From Pseudoxanthomonas sp. SE1 (GTDB lineage: Bacteria; Pseudomonadota; Gammaproteobacteria; Xanthomonadales; Xanthomonadaceae): a stretch of DNA of 64,000 nucleotides. The DNA lies in NCBI RefSeq assembly GCF_029542205.1, contig NZ_CP113783.1, forward strand, positions 797,001 to 861,000. Reading direction: 5' to 3'. The first letter of the stretch is position 1. Each line of letters begins with the position of its first letter. Positions 19,601 through 28,118 of this stretch are shown here, piece after piece. The notes beneath the pieces are model-generated. The model had not been told where the DNA came from. It worked only from the letters and a program-made list of their open reading frames with translations, and did no database searches. A program made the translations under genes and the position numbers.

Positions 19601-22600
19601 ACCGCGACGGAGTAGTCGCCCGAGGCTTCGGTCGGGATGAAGCCGAAGAACGCACCACCGACGGCCACGCTGTTGTCGCCACTGGCGATCGCGTTGGAAC
19701 CCAGCGCAGTGGAATCGAAGTTGCTGGCCACGGCACCGAAGCCCAGCGCGGTTGCGCTGTTGCCGCTGGCCTCGGCCCCGTAGCCGAAGGCCGAGGCGCC
19801 GAAGTTGGAGGCGTTGCTGTAGCCGCCGATGGCGGTGGCGGCATCGTCGGATGCACCGCTGCGGAAGCCGACGGCCGTTGCCTGGATGCCCGATGCAGTG
19901 GCCTCAGTACCGAGCGCCGAGGCATACGCACCGGATGCATTGGCGCCTGCGCCGACGGCGCTGGCGCCAACCTCGCTGGCCACGGCGCCGGCGCCCAGGG
20001 CCGTCGCATCGTCCGCCGTCGCCTCCGTGCTGGCATAGACCGGATTGCCGTCCTCATCGAGCAGCGGATCGCCGTTCTCGTCGAACAGCTGACGCTGCCC
20101 ACCCAAGGCAATGGAACCCGCACCCGAGGCTTGAGCGCCGGCACCGTTGGCCACGCTGTTGCTGCCGGTCGCGGTGGCGTTGAAGCCGGTCGCGGTCGCG
20201 CCATTCGCCAGTGCGAACGCACCTGAACCCGTTGCCGTTGCACCCACACCCTCGGCCAGTGCCGCCGAGCCGGACGCCGTGGCGTAGTCGCCGCTGGCTG
20301 TGGCGTCATCAGTGCCGTCGTTGGCACCGTTCGCCTTGAAGTAGCGTGTGGCATTTTCGGAGGCTTCGGCGACTTCGTTCAACTGATCCAGGTTCACCGC
20401 ATCGGTGCCCTCGGTGCCTGCAGCAACGTTGGTGATCTGCCGCTCGCTGCCCACGTCACCGACAGACACGGTGTTGTCGCGGTCCGCCGTCGAGTTGGCA
20501 CCCAGCGCCACGCTGTTGTCGCCCAGCGCCGTGCTGTAGAAGCCGACCGCTGTGCTGTTGTCGCCGCTGGCCCACGATTCCGCACCCAGCGCCGTGGCGT
20601 AATCGCCGGGCGCGTAGGAGAAGAAGCCTGCCGCCGTGCTCTCCAGTCCCGACGCTTCTGCCAGGCTGCCGGCTGCCAGGCTGTAGTCGCCCGCCGCGAT
20701 CGCGCCCGAACCGAAGGCGGCCGCGCTGAAACCGCTTGCCTGCGTATAGACGAGGAAACCAAAGCCGGGAATCAGATCCGCCGGCCCGCCGACCGCCACG
20801 CTGTAGTCGCCGGTGGCGCCGCTGGCGTGGCCAAAGCTGGACGCATACGAGCCGGTCGCCGTGCTGGCGTAACCGAAGGCGGAACTCGCTTCGCCACTCG
20901 CTTCGCTGAGTACGCCGAACGACGAACTGCCGAGGGCCGACGCCAGGCTGCCGGAGCCGACCGCCGTGGCGCCCAGGCCGGACGCCACCGTGTTGACGGT
21001 GATCGGATTGCCATCGGCATCGAAGGCATCCACCTGTCCGCCGATCGCGATGCTGGATTCGCCGCTGGCTTCCGCACTGCTGCCGTTGGCGACGCTGTTG
21101 CTGCCGGTCGCCGTTGCGTTGAAGCCGGTGGCCGTCGCACCGTCGGCCAGCGCAAACGCACCGGAGCCCGTTGCCGTTGCGCCGATGCCGTCGGCGAAAG
21201 CCGCCGAGCCGGAGGCCGTGGCGTAGTCACCGTTGGCGGTGGCGTCGTCCGTGCCGTCGTTGGCACCATTCGCCTTGAAGTAGCGCGTCGCGTTCTCCGA
21301 GGCTTCGGCGACTTCGTTCAACTGGTCCAGATTCACCGCATCGGTGCCTTCGGTGCCTGCCGCCACGTTGGTGATCTGGCGCTCGCTGCCTGCACTGCCG
21401 ACCGAGACCGTGTCTTCGCGGTCCGCCACGGAATCGCCACCGATGGCGACGCTGTTGTCGGCTTCGGCCGTCGCAAGGTTGCCCAGCGCCACCGAATTGA
21501 AGCCGGGCGTGTAGGCACCACCACCGACCGCGACGGAGTAGTCGCCCGAGGCTTCGGTCGGGATGAAGCCGAAGAACGCACCACCGACGGCCACGCTGTT
21601 GTCGCCACTGGCGATCGCGTTGGAACCCAGCGCAGTGGAATCGAAGTTGCTGGCCACGGCACCGAAGCCCAGCGCGGTTGCGCTGTTGCCGCTGGCCTCG
21701 GCCCCGTAGCCGAAGGCCGAGGCGCCGAAGTTGGAGGCGTTGCTGTAGCCGCCGATGGCGGTGGCGGCATCGTCGGATGCACCGCTGCGGAAGCCGACGG
21801 CCGTTGCCTGGATGCCCGATGCAGTGGCCTCAGTACCGAGCGCCGAGGCATACGCACCGGATGCATTGGCGCCTGCGCCGACGGCGCTGGCGCCAACCTC
21901 GCTGGCCACGGCGCCGGCACCCAGGGCCGTCGCATCGTCCGCCGTCGCCTCGGTGCTGGCGTAGACCGGATTGCCGTCCTCATCGAGCAGCGGATCGCCG
22001 TTCTCGTCGAACAGCTGACGCTGTCCACCGAGCGCGACCGCGCCGGATCCCGATGCTTGTGCCCCCGCACCGCTGGCGACGCTGTTCTCACCGGTCGCGG
22101 TCGCGTTGAAGCCGGTCGCTGTCGCCCCGTTCGCCAGTGCGAACGCGCCTGAGCCCGTCGCGGTCGCACCGACGCCTTCGGCCAGTGCCGCCGAGCCGGA
22201 CGCCGTGGCGTAGTCGCCGCTGGCTGTGGCGTCGTCCGTGCCGTCGTCCGTACCGTCGTTGGCACCGTTCGCCTTGAAGTAGCGCGTGGCGTTTTCGGAG
22301 GCGTCGGCAACTTCGTTCAACTGATCCAGATTCACCGCATCGGTGCCCTCGGTGCCTGCAGCAACGTTGGCGATCTGCCGCTCGCTACCTGTGCTGCCAA
22401 CGGACACCGTGTCTTCGCGATCGGCAACCGAATCGCCACCCAGCGCCACGCTGTTGTTGGCGGTCGCTGACGCGAGGTTGCCGATGGCAGTGGCATTGGT
22501 GCCCGGAGCCCACGCACCGCCACCGACCGCAGTGGAGAAATCGCCCGACGCCTCGGTTGGCAGGAAACCCAGCAGCGAACCGCCGACCGCCACGCTGTTG

Positions 22601-23394
22601 TAGCCCGTCGCGATGGAGCCCGAGCCCAGTGCCGTGCTGTCGCCGCCACTGGCATCGGCGCCGTAGCCGACCGCCGTGTCGAAATCGCCCGACGCGTTGG
22701 CGAAGCCGCCGATCGCGACGGTCGCAATGCCGGTGGCGGTGCTGGTGTGGCCGGCCGCCAGCGCCTGCGTGCCCGACGCGGTGGAAGCACTGCCGAAGGC
22801 ACCGGCATACGCGCCCGTCGCATTGCTGCCCGTGCCGACCGCGCTGGCGCCTGCACCCGTTGCATTCGCCTGCGTGCCGACGGCGGTCGCATTGGCGCCG
22901 GCGGCGTTGCTCTGGCTACCCAGCGCCGTCGCGCCCTGCGCGGTCGCGCTGCTGTCGTAGCCGACGGCGGTGGCATTCACGCCCGTGGCTTCGGCGTAGC
23001 CGCCGACGGCGGTCGCTCCCGCCTTGTTGGCAATGCTCTTGTAGCCGACCGCGACCGCATGGCGACCGGACGCATCCACGCCGTCGCCGCACGAGACCGC
23101 GTTCTCGCCGGGGCGCCCGTCCTTGATCGGATTGCCGCGTGCATCCACGCAGTAGGCAGGTCCCGTTCCGATCTGGGGCTTGTCGTTCTGGGGCTGGCCT
23201 TTCTGTTTGTCATGCGCCAATGCCGCGCCGAACGGTGCACCTGCAAGCAGGGCCGAGACCAGCAGCGTCACGCCAAGGCGCGCACGCACGCGCGCACCTG
23301 ACGACATCACGCCATGTGCGCGCCGCGCGAACTCCGAGGCCACCACCAGCATGCCAAGGGAAGGGTTCCACACCTTGCTGTAAATCCTGTTCAT
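16606..23394 (-). CDS. YadA-like trimeric autotransporter adhesin
   Basis: Surface adhesin of 2262 residues (type Vc). The N-terminus MNRIYSKVWNPSLGMLVVAS is an extended signal peptide region, followed by a hydrophobic core ending ALA. The passenger is built from YadA-head repeats (patterns such as ATAxG and NSVALG). Head blocks of about 313-332 residues end in necks carrying DREDTVSVGS and NVAAGTEGTDAVNLDQLN; the connector occurs about six times. A Thr/Ala/Pro-rich stretch and a coiled coil (ALEDDFNAFRGDVDRRFSEQ) lead to the C-terminal YadA anchor ending GFGIDL. The gene lies in reverse orientation inside the type II secretion locus. Long near-identical internal copies suggest recombination. 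Confidence 0.95.
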   Translation of the reverse strand: MNRIYSKVWNPSLGMLVVASEFARRAHGVMSSGARVRARLGVTLLVSALLAGAPFGAALAHDKQKGQPQNDKPQIGTGPAYCVDARGNPIKDGRPGENAVSCGDGVDASGRHAVAVGYKSIANKAGATAVGGYAEATGVNATAVGYDSSATAQGATALGSQSNAAGANATAVGTQANATGAGASAVGTGSNATGAYAGAFGSASTASGTQALAAGHTSTATGIATVAIGGFANASGDFDTAVGYGADASGGDSTALGSGSIATGYNSVAVGGSLLGFLPTEASGDFSTAVGGGAWAPGTNATAIGNLASATANNSVALGGDSVADREDTVSVGSTGSERQIANVAAGTEGTDAVNLDQLNEVADASENATRYFKANGANDGTDDGTDDATASGDYATASGSAALAEGVGATATGSGAFALANGATATGFNATATGENSVASGAGAQASGSGAVALGGQRQLFDENGDPLLDEDGNPVYASTEATADDATALGAGAVASEVGASAVGAGANASGAYASALGTEATASGIQATAVGFRSGASDDAATAIGGYSNASNFGASAFGYGAEASGNSATALGFGAVASNFDSTALGSNAIASGDNSVAVGGAFFGFIPTEASGDYSVAVGGGAYTPGFNSVALGNLATAEADNSVAIGGDSVADREDTVSVGSAGSERQITNVAAGTEGTDAVNLDQLNEVAEASENATRYFKANGANDGTDDATANGDYATASGSAAFADGIGATATGSGAFALADGATATGFNATATGSNSVANGSSAEASGESSIAIGGQVDAFDADGNPITVNTVASGLGATAVGSGSLASALGSSSFGVLSEASGEASSAFGYASTATGSYASSFGHASGATGDYSVAVGGPADLIPGFGFLVYTQASGFSAAAFGSGAIAAGDYSLAAGSLAEASGLESTAAGFFSYAPGDYATALGAESWASGDNSTAVGFYSTALGDNSVALGANSTADRDNTVSVGDVGSERQITNVAAGTEGTDAVNLDQLNEVAEASENATRYFKANGANDGTDDATASGDYATASGSAALAEGVGATATGSGAFALANGATATGFNATATGSNSVANGAGAQASGAGSIALGGQRQLFDENGDPLLDEDGNPVYASTEATADDATALGAGAVASEVGASAVGAGANASGAYASALGTEATASGIQATAVGFRSGASDDAATAIGGYSNASNFGASAFGYGAEASGNSATALGFGAVASNFDSTALGSNAIASGDNSVAVGGAFFGFIPTEASGDYSVAVGGGAYTPGFNSVALGNLATAEADNSVAIGGDSVADREDTVSVGSAGSERQITNVAAGTEGTDAVNLDQLNEVAEASENATRYFKANGADDGTDDATANGDYATASGSAAFAEGVGATATGSGAFALANGATATGFNATATGSNSVANGAGAQASGAGSIALGGQRQLFDENGDPLLDEDGNPVYAGTEAMADDATAVGAGAVAGEIGASAVGAGANASGAYSTALGTEASAAETQSTAVGFRSSADGLASTTVGGYSSAGGDFASAFGYGADAAGSGATAVGEGASAGGEESTAVGGTTFFGLINTRASGTGGSAFGNGAWATGEYSTAIGHNSYADGDDSVALGVNSVAGATNSVAIGANSWNDRDDTVSVGDVGAERQITNVAAGTEGTDAVNLDQLNALAETSENATRYFKANGAGDGSDDATATGDYATASGSAALAEGVGATATGSGAFALANGATASGFNATATGENSVANGAGAQATGAGSVAVGGQRPLFDENGDPLLDEDGNPVYASTEATADDATALGAGAVASDTGATATGAGATASGAYATATGTESAASGLQATANGFRSDASGDGSAAIGSYSSASAFAASAFGYGAEASQESATALGFGAVASNYDATALGSNAIASGDNSVAVGGAFFGFLPTEASGDYSVAVGGGAYTPGVNAVAVGNLATAEADNSVAIGGDSVADREDTVSVGSAGSERQITNVAAGTQATDAVNLSQLSFVASALGGGAGFSGGVFIAPSYTIQGTSYNNVGAAFTAVDAKLNELYGMYSGSSSGATASASAAPPTQASQGQVAGETASGPGTGGTASTPTRGTATTTDVAGSGAVASGQPAVAAPTDATAAADVPAAAASYADAGDANTLSSAQSYTDQSSASTLASAKAYADFQVKALEDDFNAFRGDVDRRFSEQDRRLDRMGAMSSAMLNMAINAAGSRSPRGRVAVGAGWQNGENALSVGYSKPIGERASFSIGGAFSGDEKSAGVGFGIDL
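19450..20095 (-). repeat. Near-identical internal duplication in the adhesin, copy A
   Basis: This ~645-bp stretch matches 21376-22021 at a constant offset of 1926 bp (642 codons) with only a handful of differences. It encodes one head block. Confidence 0.85.
21376..22021 (-). repeat. Near-identical internal duplication in the adhesin, copy B
   Basis: Partner of 19450-20095. The level of DNA identity, far above that of the neighbouring head blocks, points to recent duplication or gene conversion. Confidence 0.85.
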
Positions 23395-23993
23395 GGATCA
23401 CGTCCTTCATTCTGTGTTTTCGGGGGAATACGACAGCACCCGGGCCTCGCGGCACGGGGTTTCGAGGCGGACAACGTCAGGGAAACAGACAGCGCGGCAT
23501 GCGACAGGGGAGACGCATGGCCGGGTCGCACGGAGCAGCGGAAGCGGGGAGGAGAGAGGCGCGGACATCCGACGTCAGCACCGGGGTGTACCGACGTTGG
23601 CGCAAGGAACACGACGCGGGTACGTCGCGGAAAAGACGTGCAAGCGGATCTGCGAAGCAAGATGTCGCGTCGAAACAGGATTCCCGCATTCCCCATCCCC
23701 TCATCCCGAGATGATGCAAAACAACTCCGTGCGATCGAACACTACATCCGCGTTGTGCAATTTGCGAGAGATTTGCTACGTTCGGCGGAACGCGACGAAA
23801 CCGCTGAAAACAAGGCGTTAACGCCATGTGTAGGCGATGTGCACAACGTGTTCCCGTCGCGTGAAGAGTGTCGTGGCAGGTAAACAGGGGTACCTGCACG
23901 ATCCGCTTGAAATGGAAACCGCAAGTCGTTGAGTAAGCACGTAGTAAACGGGTTACCCAGTTCGTTCTTCCTTGCAGACATGGAGCAGGTCAA
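23395..23993. other. 599-bp divergent intergenic region
   Basis: No supported gene lies here. The right half (23700-23990) is clearly less GC-rich than the rest of the window and probably holds the promoter(s) of the protease and perhaps the adhesin. The inverted repeat GCAGGTA-N8-TACCTGC at 23876-23897 could be an operator. No -35/-10 pair stands out. The gap separates the minus-strand adhesin from the plus-strand protease. Confidence 0.6.
23876..23897. promoter_or_regulatory. Inverted repeat, possible operator upstream of the protease
   Basis: GCAGGTA (23876-23882) and TACCTGC (23891-23897) are perfect inverted complements spaced by eight bases, about 97 bp before the protease start codon. 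Confidence 0.35.
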
Positions 23994-25793
23994 GTGAATT
24001 CATATTCCTCATTCAACCGTTCGCGTCGTCGTCCTCTCGTCGCTGCGCTCGCCGCAATCGTCACATTCGGAGCCTTCGCCGGCGCGGCATCCGCGGGCGA
24101 TGTCAGTACCGCCGGTCTCCGCGACGGCGAAACCTACGACCGGTTCATCGTGAAGTACCGCGATGGCAGCAGCGCACGTACCAGCAGTGCGACGCTGCAG
24201 CGCTCACTGGTGGGTGCGGTATCGCGTGCCGCGCTGGGTCCTGCGAACGGCAAGGCGGTAAGCGCCGCGAAGTTGCGCCGCCTGGGCATCGGTGCGGAAC
24301 TGGTGCAGACCTCGCGCAGGCTGGACCGCGTCGAAGCCGAGAGCCTGCTGCGCCAACTGGCGACCGACCCGGACGTCGAGTTCGTCGAAGTGGATGCGCG
24401 CCGCTATGCGCGCCTCGTTCCCAATGACACCTACTACAACCAGTATCAGTGGCACTTCAAGGATCCGGTCGGCGGCATCAACCTGCCGGCTGCCTGGGAC
24501 AACGCGACCGGTGCGGGCGTCGTGGTCGCGGTGCTGGACACCGGCATCACCGCGCACAGCGACCTCGATGCGAACATCCTGCCGGGCTACGACTTCATCA
24601 GTGACACCTTCGTGTCGCGCGATGGCGATCTCCGCGATGCGAATCCGCTCGACGAAGGAGACTGGAATCCGGTGGCGGGCGAATGCTATGCCGGCTCGCC
24701 GGTGCAGGACAGCAGCTGGCACGGTACCCATGTGGCGGGAACGGTCGCGGAAGTGACCAACAACGCCAAGGGCATGGCGGGCGGCGCGTTCGATGCGAAG
24801 GTGGTGCCGGCGCGCGTGCTGGGCCGCTGCGGCGGCTACACCTCGGACATTTCCGATGCGGTGATCTGGGCGTCCGGCGGCACCGTCGCCGGGGTGCCGG
24901 CCAACGCCAATCCCGCGGAAGTGATCAACCTGAGCCTGGGCGGATCGGGTGCCTGCAGCACCGTCGAACAGAATGCGTTCAACCTGGCCATCGCGAACGG
25001 CAGCACGGTCGTCGTGGCGGCCGGCAACGATGCCGGCAACGTGAGCGGGTACTCGCCAGGCAACTGCGCCGGCGTCATCACCGTGGCCGCGACGCGCATT
25101 ACCGGCGGCATCGCTTCGTATTCCAACTACGGTACGCGCATCGACATCTCGGCACCGGGCGGCGGCGGTGGCGTGGACGGCAATCCGGGCGGCTACGTCT
25201 GGTCCACCGGCAACGCTGGTGCGACGGTGCCCACCACCGAGACCTACTTCGGCCTGGGCGGCACGTCCATGTCCGCGCCGCACGTGGCGGCGGTCGTCGC
25301 GCTGATGCAGAGCGTCGCCGATACGCCGCTGACGCCTGCGCAGGTACTGGCCACGCTGAAGTCGACGGCGCGTCCGTTCCCGGTCGCGCCACCTGCCAAT
25401 CGGCCGATCGGTGCGGGCATCGTCAATGCGGCGGCTGCGGTACAGGCCGTCATCAATGGCGGCGAGCCTCCTACGGCGACCTTGCTGACCAACAACGTGG
25501 CCGTCGGCGGCAACACGGGCGCGAAGGACGCCGTCATCCAGTACGCCCTCGTCGTGCCTGCCGGTGCCACCAGTCTGTCGTTCATCAGCTATGGGGGCAG
25601 TGGCAATGCCGATGTCTACGTGAAGTTCGGCAGCGCGGCCACGGCGACCAACTACGATCTGCGGTCGGCACGCCCCGGCAACAATGAGGTGATCAACATC
25701 GCCGCGCCGCAGGCGGGCACGTATTACGTGTCGCTGGTGGGCAAGACGAAGTTCGCCAACGTCAGCCTGAGGGGCAGCTTCACCGCGCCGTGA
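23994..25793 (+). CDS. Secreted S8 (subtilisin-like) serine protease
   Basis: Extracellular protease of 599 residues. It has a Sec signal peptide (to about residue 34, ending AGAASA), an N-terminal prodomain, the peptidase S8 domain with the triad D182 (VLDTGI), H243 (HGTHVAG) and S425 (GTSMSAPHVA), and a C-terminal PPC domain (about 500-599) of beta type. It starts at GTG 23994, eight bases after GGAG. It resembles the major extracellular proteases of Xanthomonas, which are type II secretion substrates. Its place directly before gspF makes it a strong candidate substrate of this machine. Substrate status is inferred. Confidence 0.94.
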   Translation: MNSYSSFNRSRRRPLVAALAAIVTFGAFAGAASAGDVSTAGLRDGETYDRFIVKYRDGSSARTSSATLQRSLVGAVSRAALGPANGKAVSAAKLRRLGIGAELVQTSRRLDRVEAESLLRQLATDPDVEFVEVDARRYARLVPNDTYYNQYQWHFKDPVGGINLPAAWDNATGAGVVVAVLDTGITAHSDLDANILPGYDFISDTFVSRDGDLRDANPLDEGDWNPVAGECYAGSPVQDSSWHGTHVAGTVAEVTNNAKGMAGGAFDAKVVPARVLGRCGGYTSDISDAVIWASGGTVAGVPANANPAEVINLSLGGSGACSTVEQNAFNLAIANGSTVVVAAGNDAGNVSGYSPGNCAGVITVAATRITGGIASYSNYGTRIDISAPGGGGGVDGNPGGYVWSTGNAGATVPTTETYFGLGGTSMSAPHVAAVVALMQSVADTPLTPAQVLATLKSTARPFPVAPPANRPIGAGIVNAAAAVQAVINGGEPPTATLLTNNVAVGGNTGAKDAVIQYALVVPAGATSLSFISYGGSGNADVYVKFGSAATATNYDLRSARPGNNEVINIAAPQAGTYYVSLVGKTKFANVSLRGSFTAP

Positions 25794-25815
25794 CGGCACG
25801 CGCGGATGCGATGCG

Positions 25816-25841
25816 ACGGCCCCGGCATGCCGGGGCCGTTT
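25816..25841 (+). terminator. Rho-independent-like terminator after the protease
   Basis: The 24-bp perfect palindrome ACGGCCCCGGCATGCCGGGG plus CCGT is followed by TT, starting 22 bases after the protease stop. It separates protease transcription from gspF. Confidence 0.7.
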
Positions 25842-25921
25842 CATGTCGCAGTCGCGCATCCCTGCATGACGTTGCCCGGCGGAATGCGGTAACTTTGCGC
25901 ATTCCCCGACCAGCGTCCCGC

Positions 25922-27136
25922 ATGCCGCTTTTCCGCTACAAGGCACTTGATGCACACGGCGAGATGCTGGAAGGCCAGATGGAGGCTGCCAGCGACGCCG
26001 AGGTGGTGGCGCGCCTGCAGGAACAGGGCCATCTGCCGGTCGAGGCCGCGCTGGCCGTTGCCGGAGGTGGACGCAGCTGGGGCCAGTTGTGGCGGCCGAA
26101 CGCGTTTGCGGGCGGTCGGCTGGTGCAGTTCACCCAGCAACTGGCGACGTTGCTGGGCGCAGGCCAGCCGCTGGATCGTGCGCTGGGCATCCTGCTGGAC
26201 CTGCCCGAGGACGACAAGGCACGGCGGGTCATCAGTGATGTTCGCGATGCCGTGCGGGGCGGTGCGCCGCTGTCCACGGCACTGGACCGTCAGCATGGCC
26301 TCTTTTCCCGCCTGTACATCAACATGGTGCGCGCGGGCGAAGCAGGTGGCAGCCTGCACGATACGCTGCAGCGGCTGGGCGATTACCTCGAGCGCAGCCG
26401 CGCGCTGAAGGGGCGCGTGGTCAACGCGCTGGTGTATCCGGCCATCCTGCTGGTGGTGGTCGGCCTGGCGCTGTTGTTCCTGCTGGGTTACGTGGTCCCG
26501 CAGTTCGCGGTGATGTACGAGAGCCTGGATGTCGCGCTGCCGTGGTTCACGCGCGGCGTGCTGTGGTTGGGCAGCTTCGTGCGTGATTTCTGGTTCGTGC
26601 TGGTCGCGTTGCCATTGCTGGCGGTGCTCTGGTTCGACCGTCGCCGCCGCGATCCCGTATTCCGTGGCCGGCTGGACGCGTGGCTGCTGGACCGGCCGCT
26701 GGCGGGGCCGTTGCTGGCCCGGCTGGAAACCGCGCGCCTGGCACGCACGCTGGGCACGTTGCTGAAGAACGGGGTGCCACTGCTGACGGCGCTGGGCATC
26801 GCCCGCAACGTGCTGGGCAACCGGGCGCTGGCGGCCGATGTCGATGCCGCCGCCGAGGATGTGAAGAACGGTCACGGCCTGTCCGCGTCGCTGGCCAAGG
26901 GCAAGCGCTTTCCGCGGCTGGCCCTGCAGATGATCCAGGTGGGCGAGGAGTCCGGTGCCCTGGACAGCATGCTGCTGAAGACGGCCGAAACCTTCGAGCA
27001 GGAAACCGCTCAGGTGCTGGACCGTATGCTGGCCGCCCTGGTGCCTGCCATCACGCTGGTCCTGGCCGGTGTCGTGGGCATCGTCATCGTCGCCGTGCTG
27101 GTCCCGCTGTACGATCTGACCGGCGCCATCAATTGA
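25922..27136 (+). CDS. xpsF: Type II secretion inner-membrane protein GspF (XpsF)
   Basis: Polytopic inner-membrane platform protein, 404 residues, with two T2SSF domains (about 70-190 and 270-395) and three membrane helices near residues 170, 225 and 380. It starts MPLFRYKALDAHGEMLEGQ, the standard family opening; the frame upstream of 25922 is not coding. It is the first gene of the tight gspF-G-H-I-J-K-L-M-N-D run. No Shine-Dalgarno sequence is obvious before the ATG. Confidence 0.96.
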   Translation: MPLFRYKALDAHGEMLEGQMEAASDAEVVARLQEQGHLPVEAALAVAGGGRSWGQLWRPNAFAGGRLVQFTQQLATLLGAGQPLDRALGILLDLPEDDKARRVISDVRDAVRGGAPLSTALDRQHGLFSRLYINMVRAGEAGGSLHDTLQRLGDYLERSRALKGRVVNALVYPAILLVVVGLALLFLLGYVVPQFAVMYESLDVALPWFTRGVLWLGSFVRDFWFVLVALPLLAVLWFDRRRRDPVFRGRLDAWLLDRPLAGPLLARLETARLARTLGTLLKNGVPLLTALGIARNVLGNRALAADVDAAAEDVKNGHGLSASLAKGKRFPRLALQMIQVGEESGALDSMLLKTAETFEQETAQVLDRMLAALVPAITLVLAGVVGIVIVAVLVPLYDLTGAIN

Positions 27137-27158
27137 GAACACTGGAGAGTCCGCCACC

Positions 27159-27593
27159 ATGTCCCGCATGCGCCCCATGAACGCGTTCCATTCCCCCAGG
27201 TCGCAGCAGGGCTTCAGCCTGCTGGAAATCATCATCGTGCTGGTGCTGATCGGCGGCATCCTGGTGCTGGTGGGCAGCCGCGTGATGGGCGGCGCCGACA
27301 GCGGCAAGGTGAAGCTGGCGCAGTCGCAGCTGCAGACGCTGTCCGGCAAGGTCGAGACCTTCCAACTGGATACCGGCCATTACCCCACGCAGCTGTCGGA
27401 CCTGGTGACACAGCCGGGCAACGCGGCCGGCTGGCTCGGCCCGTACGCGAAGGAAAGCGAACTGCAGGATCCGTGGAAGAATCCCATTGAATATCGCATC
27501 CCCGGCGAAACACAGCGCTTCGACCTGATCAGTCTCGGCGCCGATGGCAAGGCGGGCGGTGACAGTGTCAATGCGGACATCAAGAACGAATAA
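27159..27593 (+). CDS. xpsG: Major pseudopilin GspG (XpsG)
   Basis: Main subunit of the secretion pseudopilus, 144 residues. The prepilin peptidase site is QQG/FSLLE, with Glu5 present and a hydrophobic helix IIIVLVLIGGILVLV. The C-terminal segment with DPWKNP and SLGADGKAGG is the calcium-binding part of GspG. The ribosome-binding site is CTGGAGAG before ATG 27159. The prepilin peptidase gene is not in the window. Confidence 0.96.
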   Translation: MSRMRPMNAFHSPRSQQGFSLLEIIIVLVLIGGILVLVGSRVMGGADSGKVKLAQSQLQTLSGKVETFQLDTGHYPTQLSDLVTQPGNAAGWLGPYAKESELQDPWKNPIEYRIPGETQRFDLISLGADGKAGGDSVNADIKNE

Positions 27594-27611
27594 GCACCTG
27601 CGCCCGCGACT

Positions 27612-28118
27612 GTGGCATTCCGCCGCGCCACTTCACCGGTGACCGCCACCAGGCCCGCGGGCTCCCGGCGCATGGATGGCTTCACCCTGCTGGAAACATT
27701 GCTCGTCATGACCTTGATGGCGGCCGCCACCCTGCTGGCGGCGATGATGTTCACCGGCGGCATGGAGGGCATGCGCCTGCGCTCGGAATCCAAGGAGATC
27801 GCGGCGCAGCTGCGCTACACGCGTGCACGCGCGATCGCCACGGGACAACCGCAGCGTTTTCTGGTGGATCCGCGCGCGCACCGATGGGAGGCCGCCGGTG
27901 ATCGCCATGGCGACATCGATGCTTCGTTGTCGGTGCGCTTCACCGGCGCACGGCAGGCGCAGGCGCGCGCGGGCGAAGGCGCGATCCTGTTCTTTCCGGA
28001 CGGCGGCTCGACCGGGGGACGCGTCACCCTTGTGGCTGGACAGGCGGCGTGGAGTGCCGACGTGGCATGGCTGACCGGTGAAGTGCGCCTGGTGCGCGAT
28101 GCGGTCGCTGCGCGATGA
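27612..28118 (+). CDS. xpsH: Minor pseudopilin GspH (XpsH)
   Basis: Minor pseudopilin of 168 residues with the prepilin motif MDG/FTLLE and a GspH-type beta domain. The start is uncertain: GTG 27612 gives a 23-residue leader, while ATG 27672 would leave only three residues before the cleavage site. The longer form is kept. It overlaps gspI by four bases (ATGA). Confidence 0.9.
   Translation: MAFRRATSPVTATRPAGSRRMDGFTLLETLLVMTLMAAATLLAAMMFTGGMEGMRLRSESKEIAAQLRYTRARAIATGQPQRFLVDPRAHRWEAAGDRHGDIDASLSVRFTGARQAQARAGEGAILFFPDGGSTGGRVTLVAGQAAWSADVAWLTGEVRLVRDAVAAR

Noticed and set aside
16960..20226. 1088-codon plus-strand frame inside the adhesin gene
   Set aside because: It mirrors the repetitive adhesin codons on the opposite strand and has no signal or domain. 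The minus-strand gene has ESPR and anchor domains.
16606..23394. Regular repeats considered as a CRISPR array or tandem non-coding repeat
   Set aside because: The units are about 940-996 bp and in frame, and they encode YadA head and neck motifs. No short repeat-spacer pattern or cas gene is present.
25790..25921. Longer start for gspF overlapping the protease stop
   Set aside because: The extra 44 residues cover a terminator hairpin and do not resemble GspF, while MPLFRYKALD at 25922 is the family start.
24204..25955. 583-codon minus-strand frame over the S8 protease
   Set aside because: It is antisense to a protease with an intact catalytic triad and a ribosome-binding site, and shows no family resemblance.
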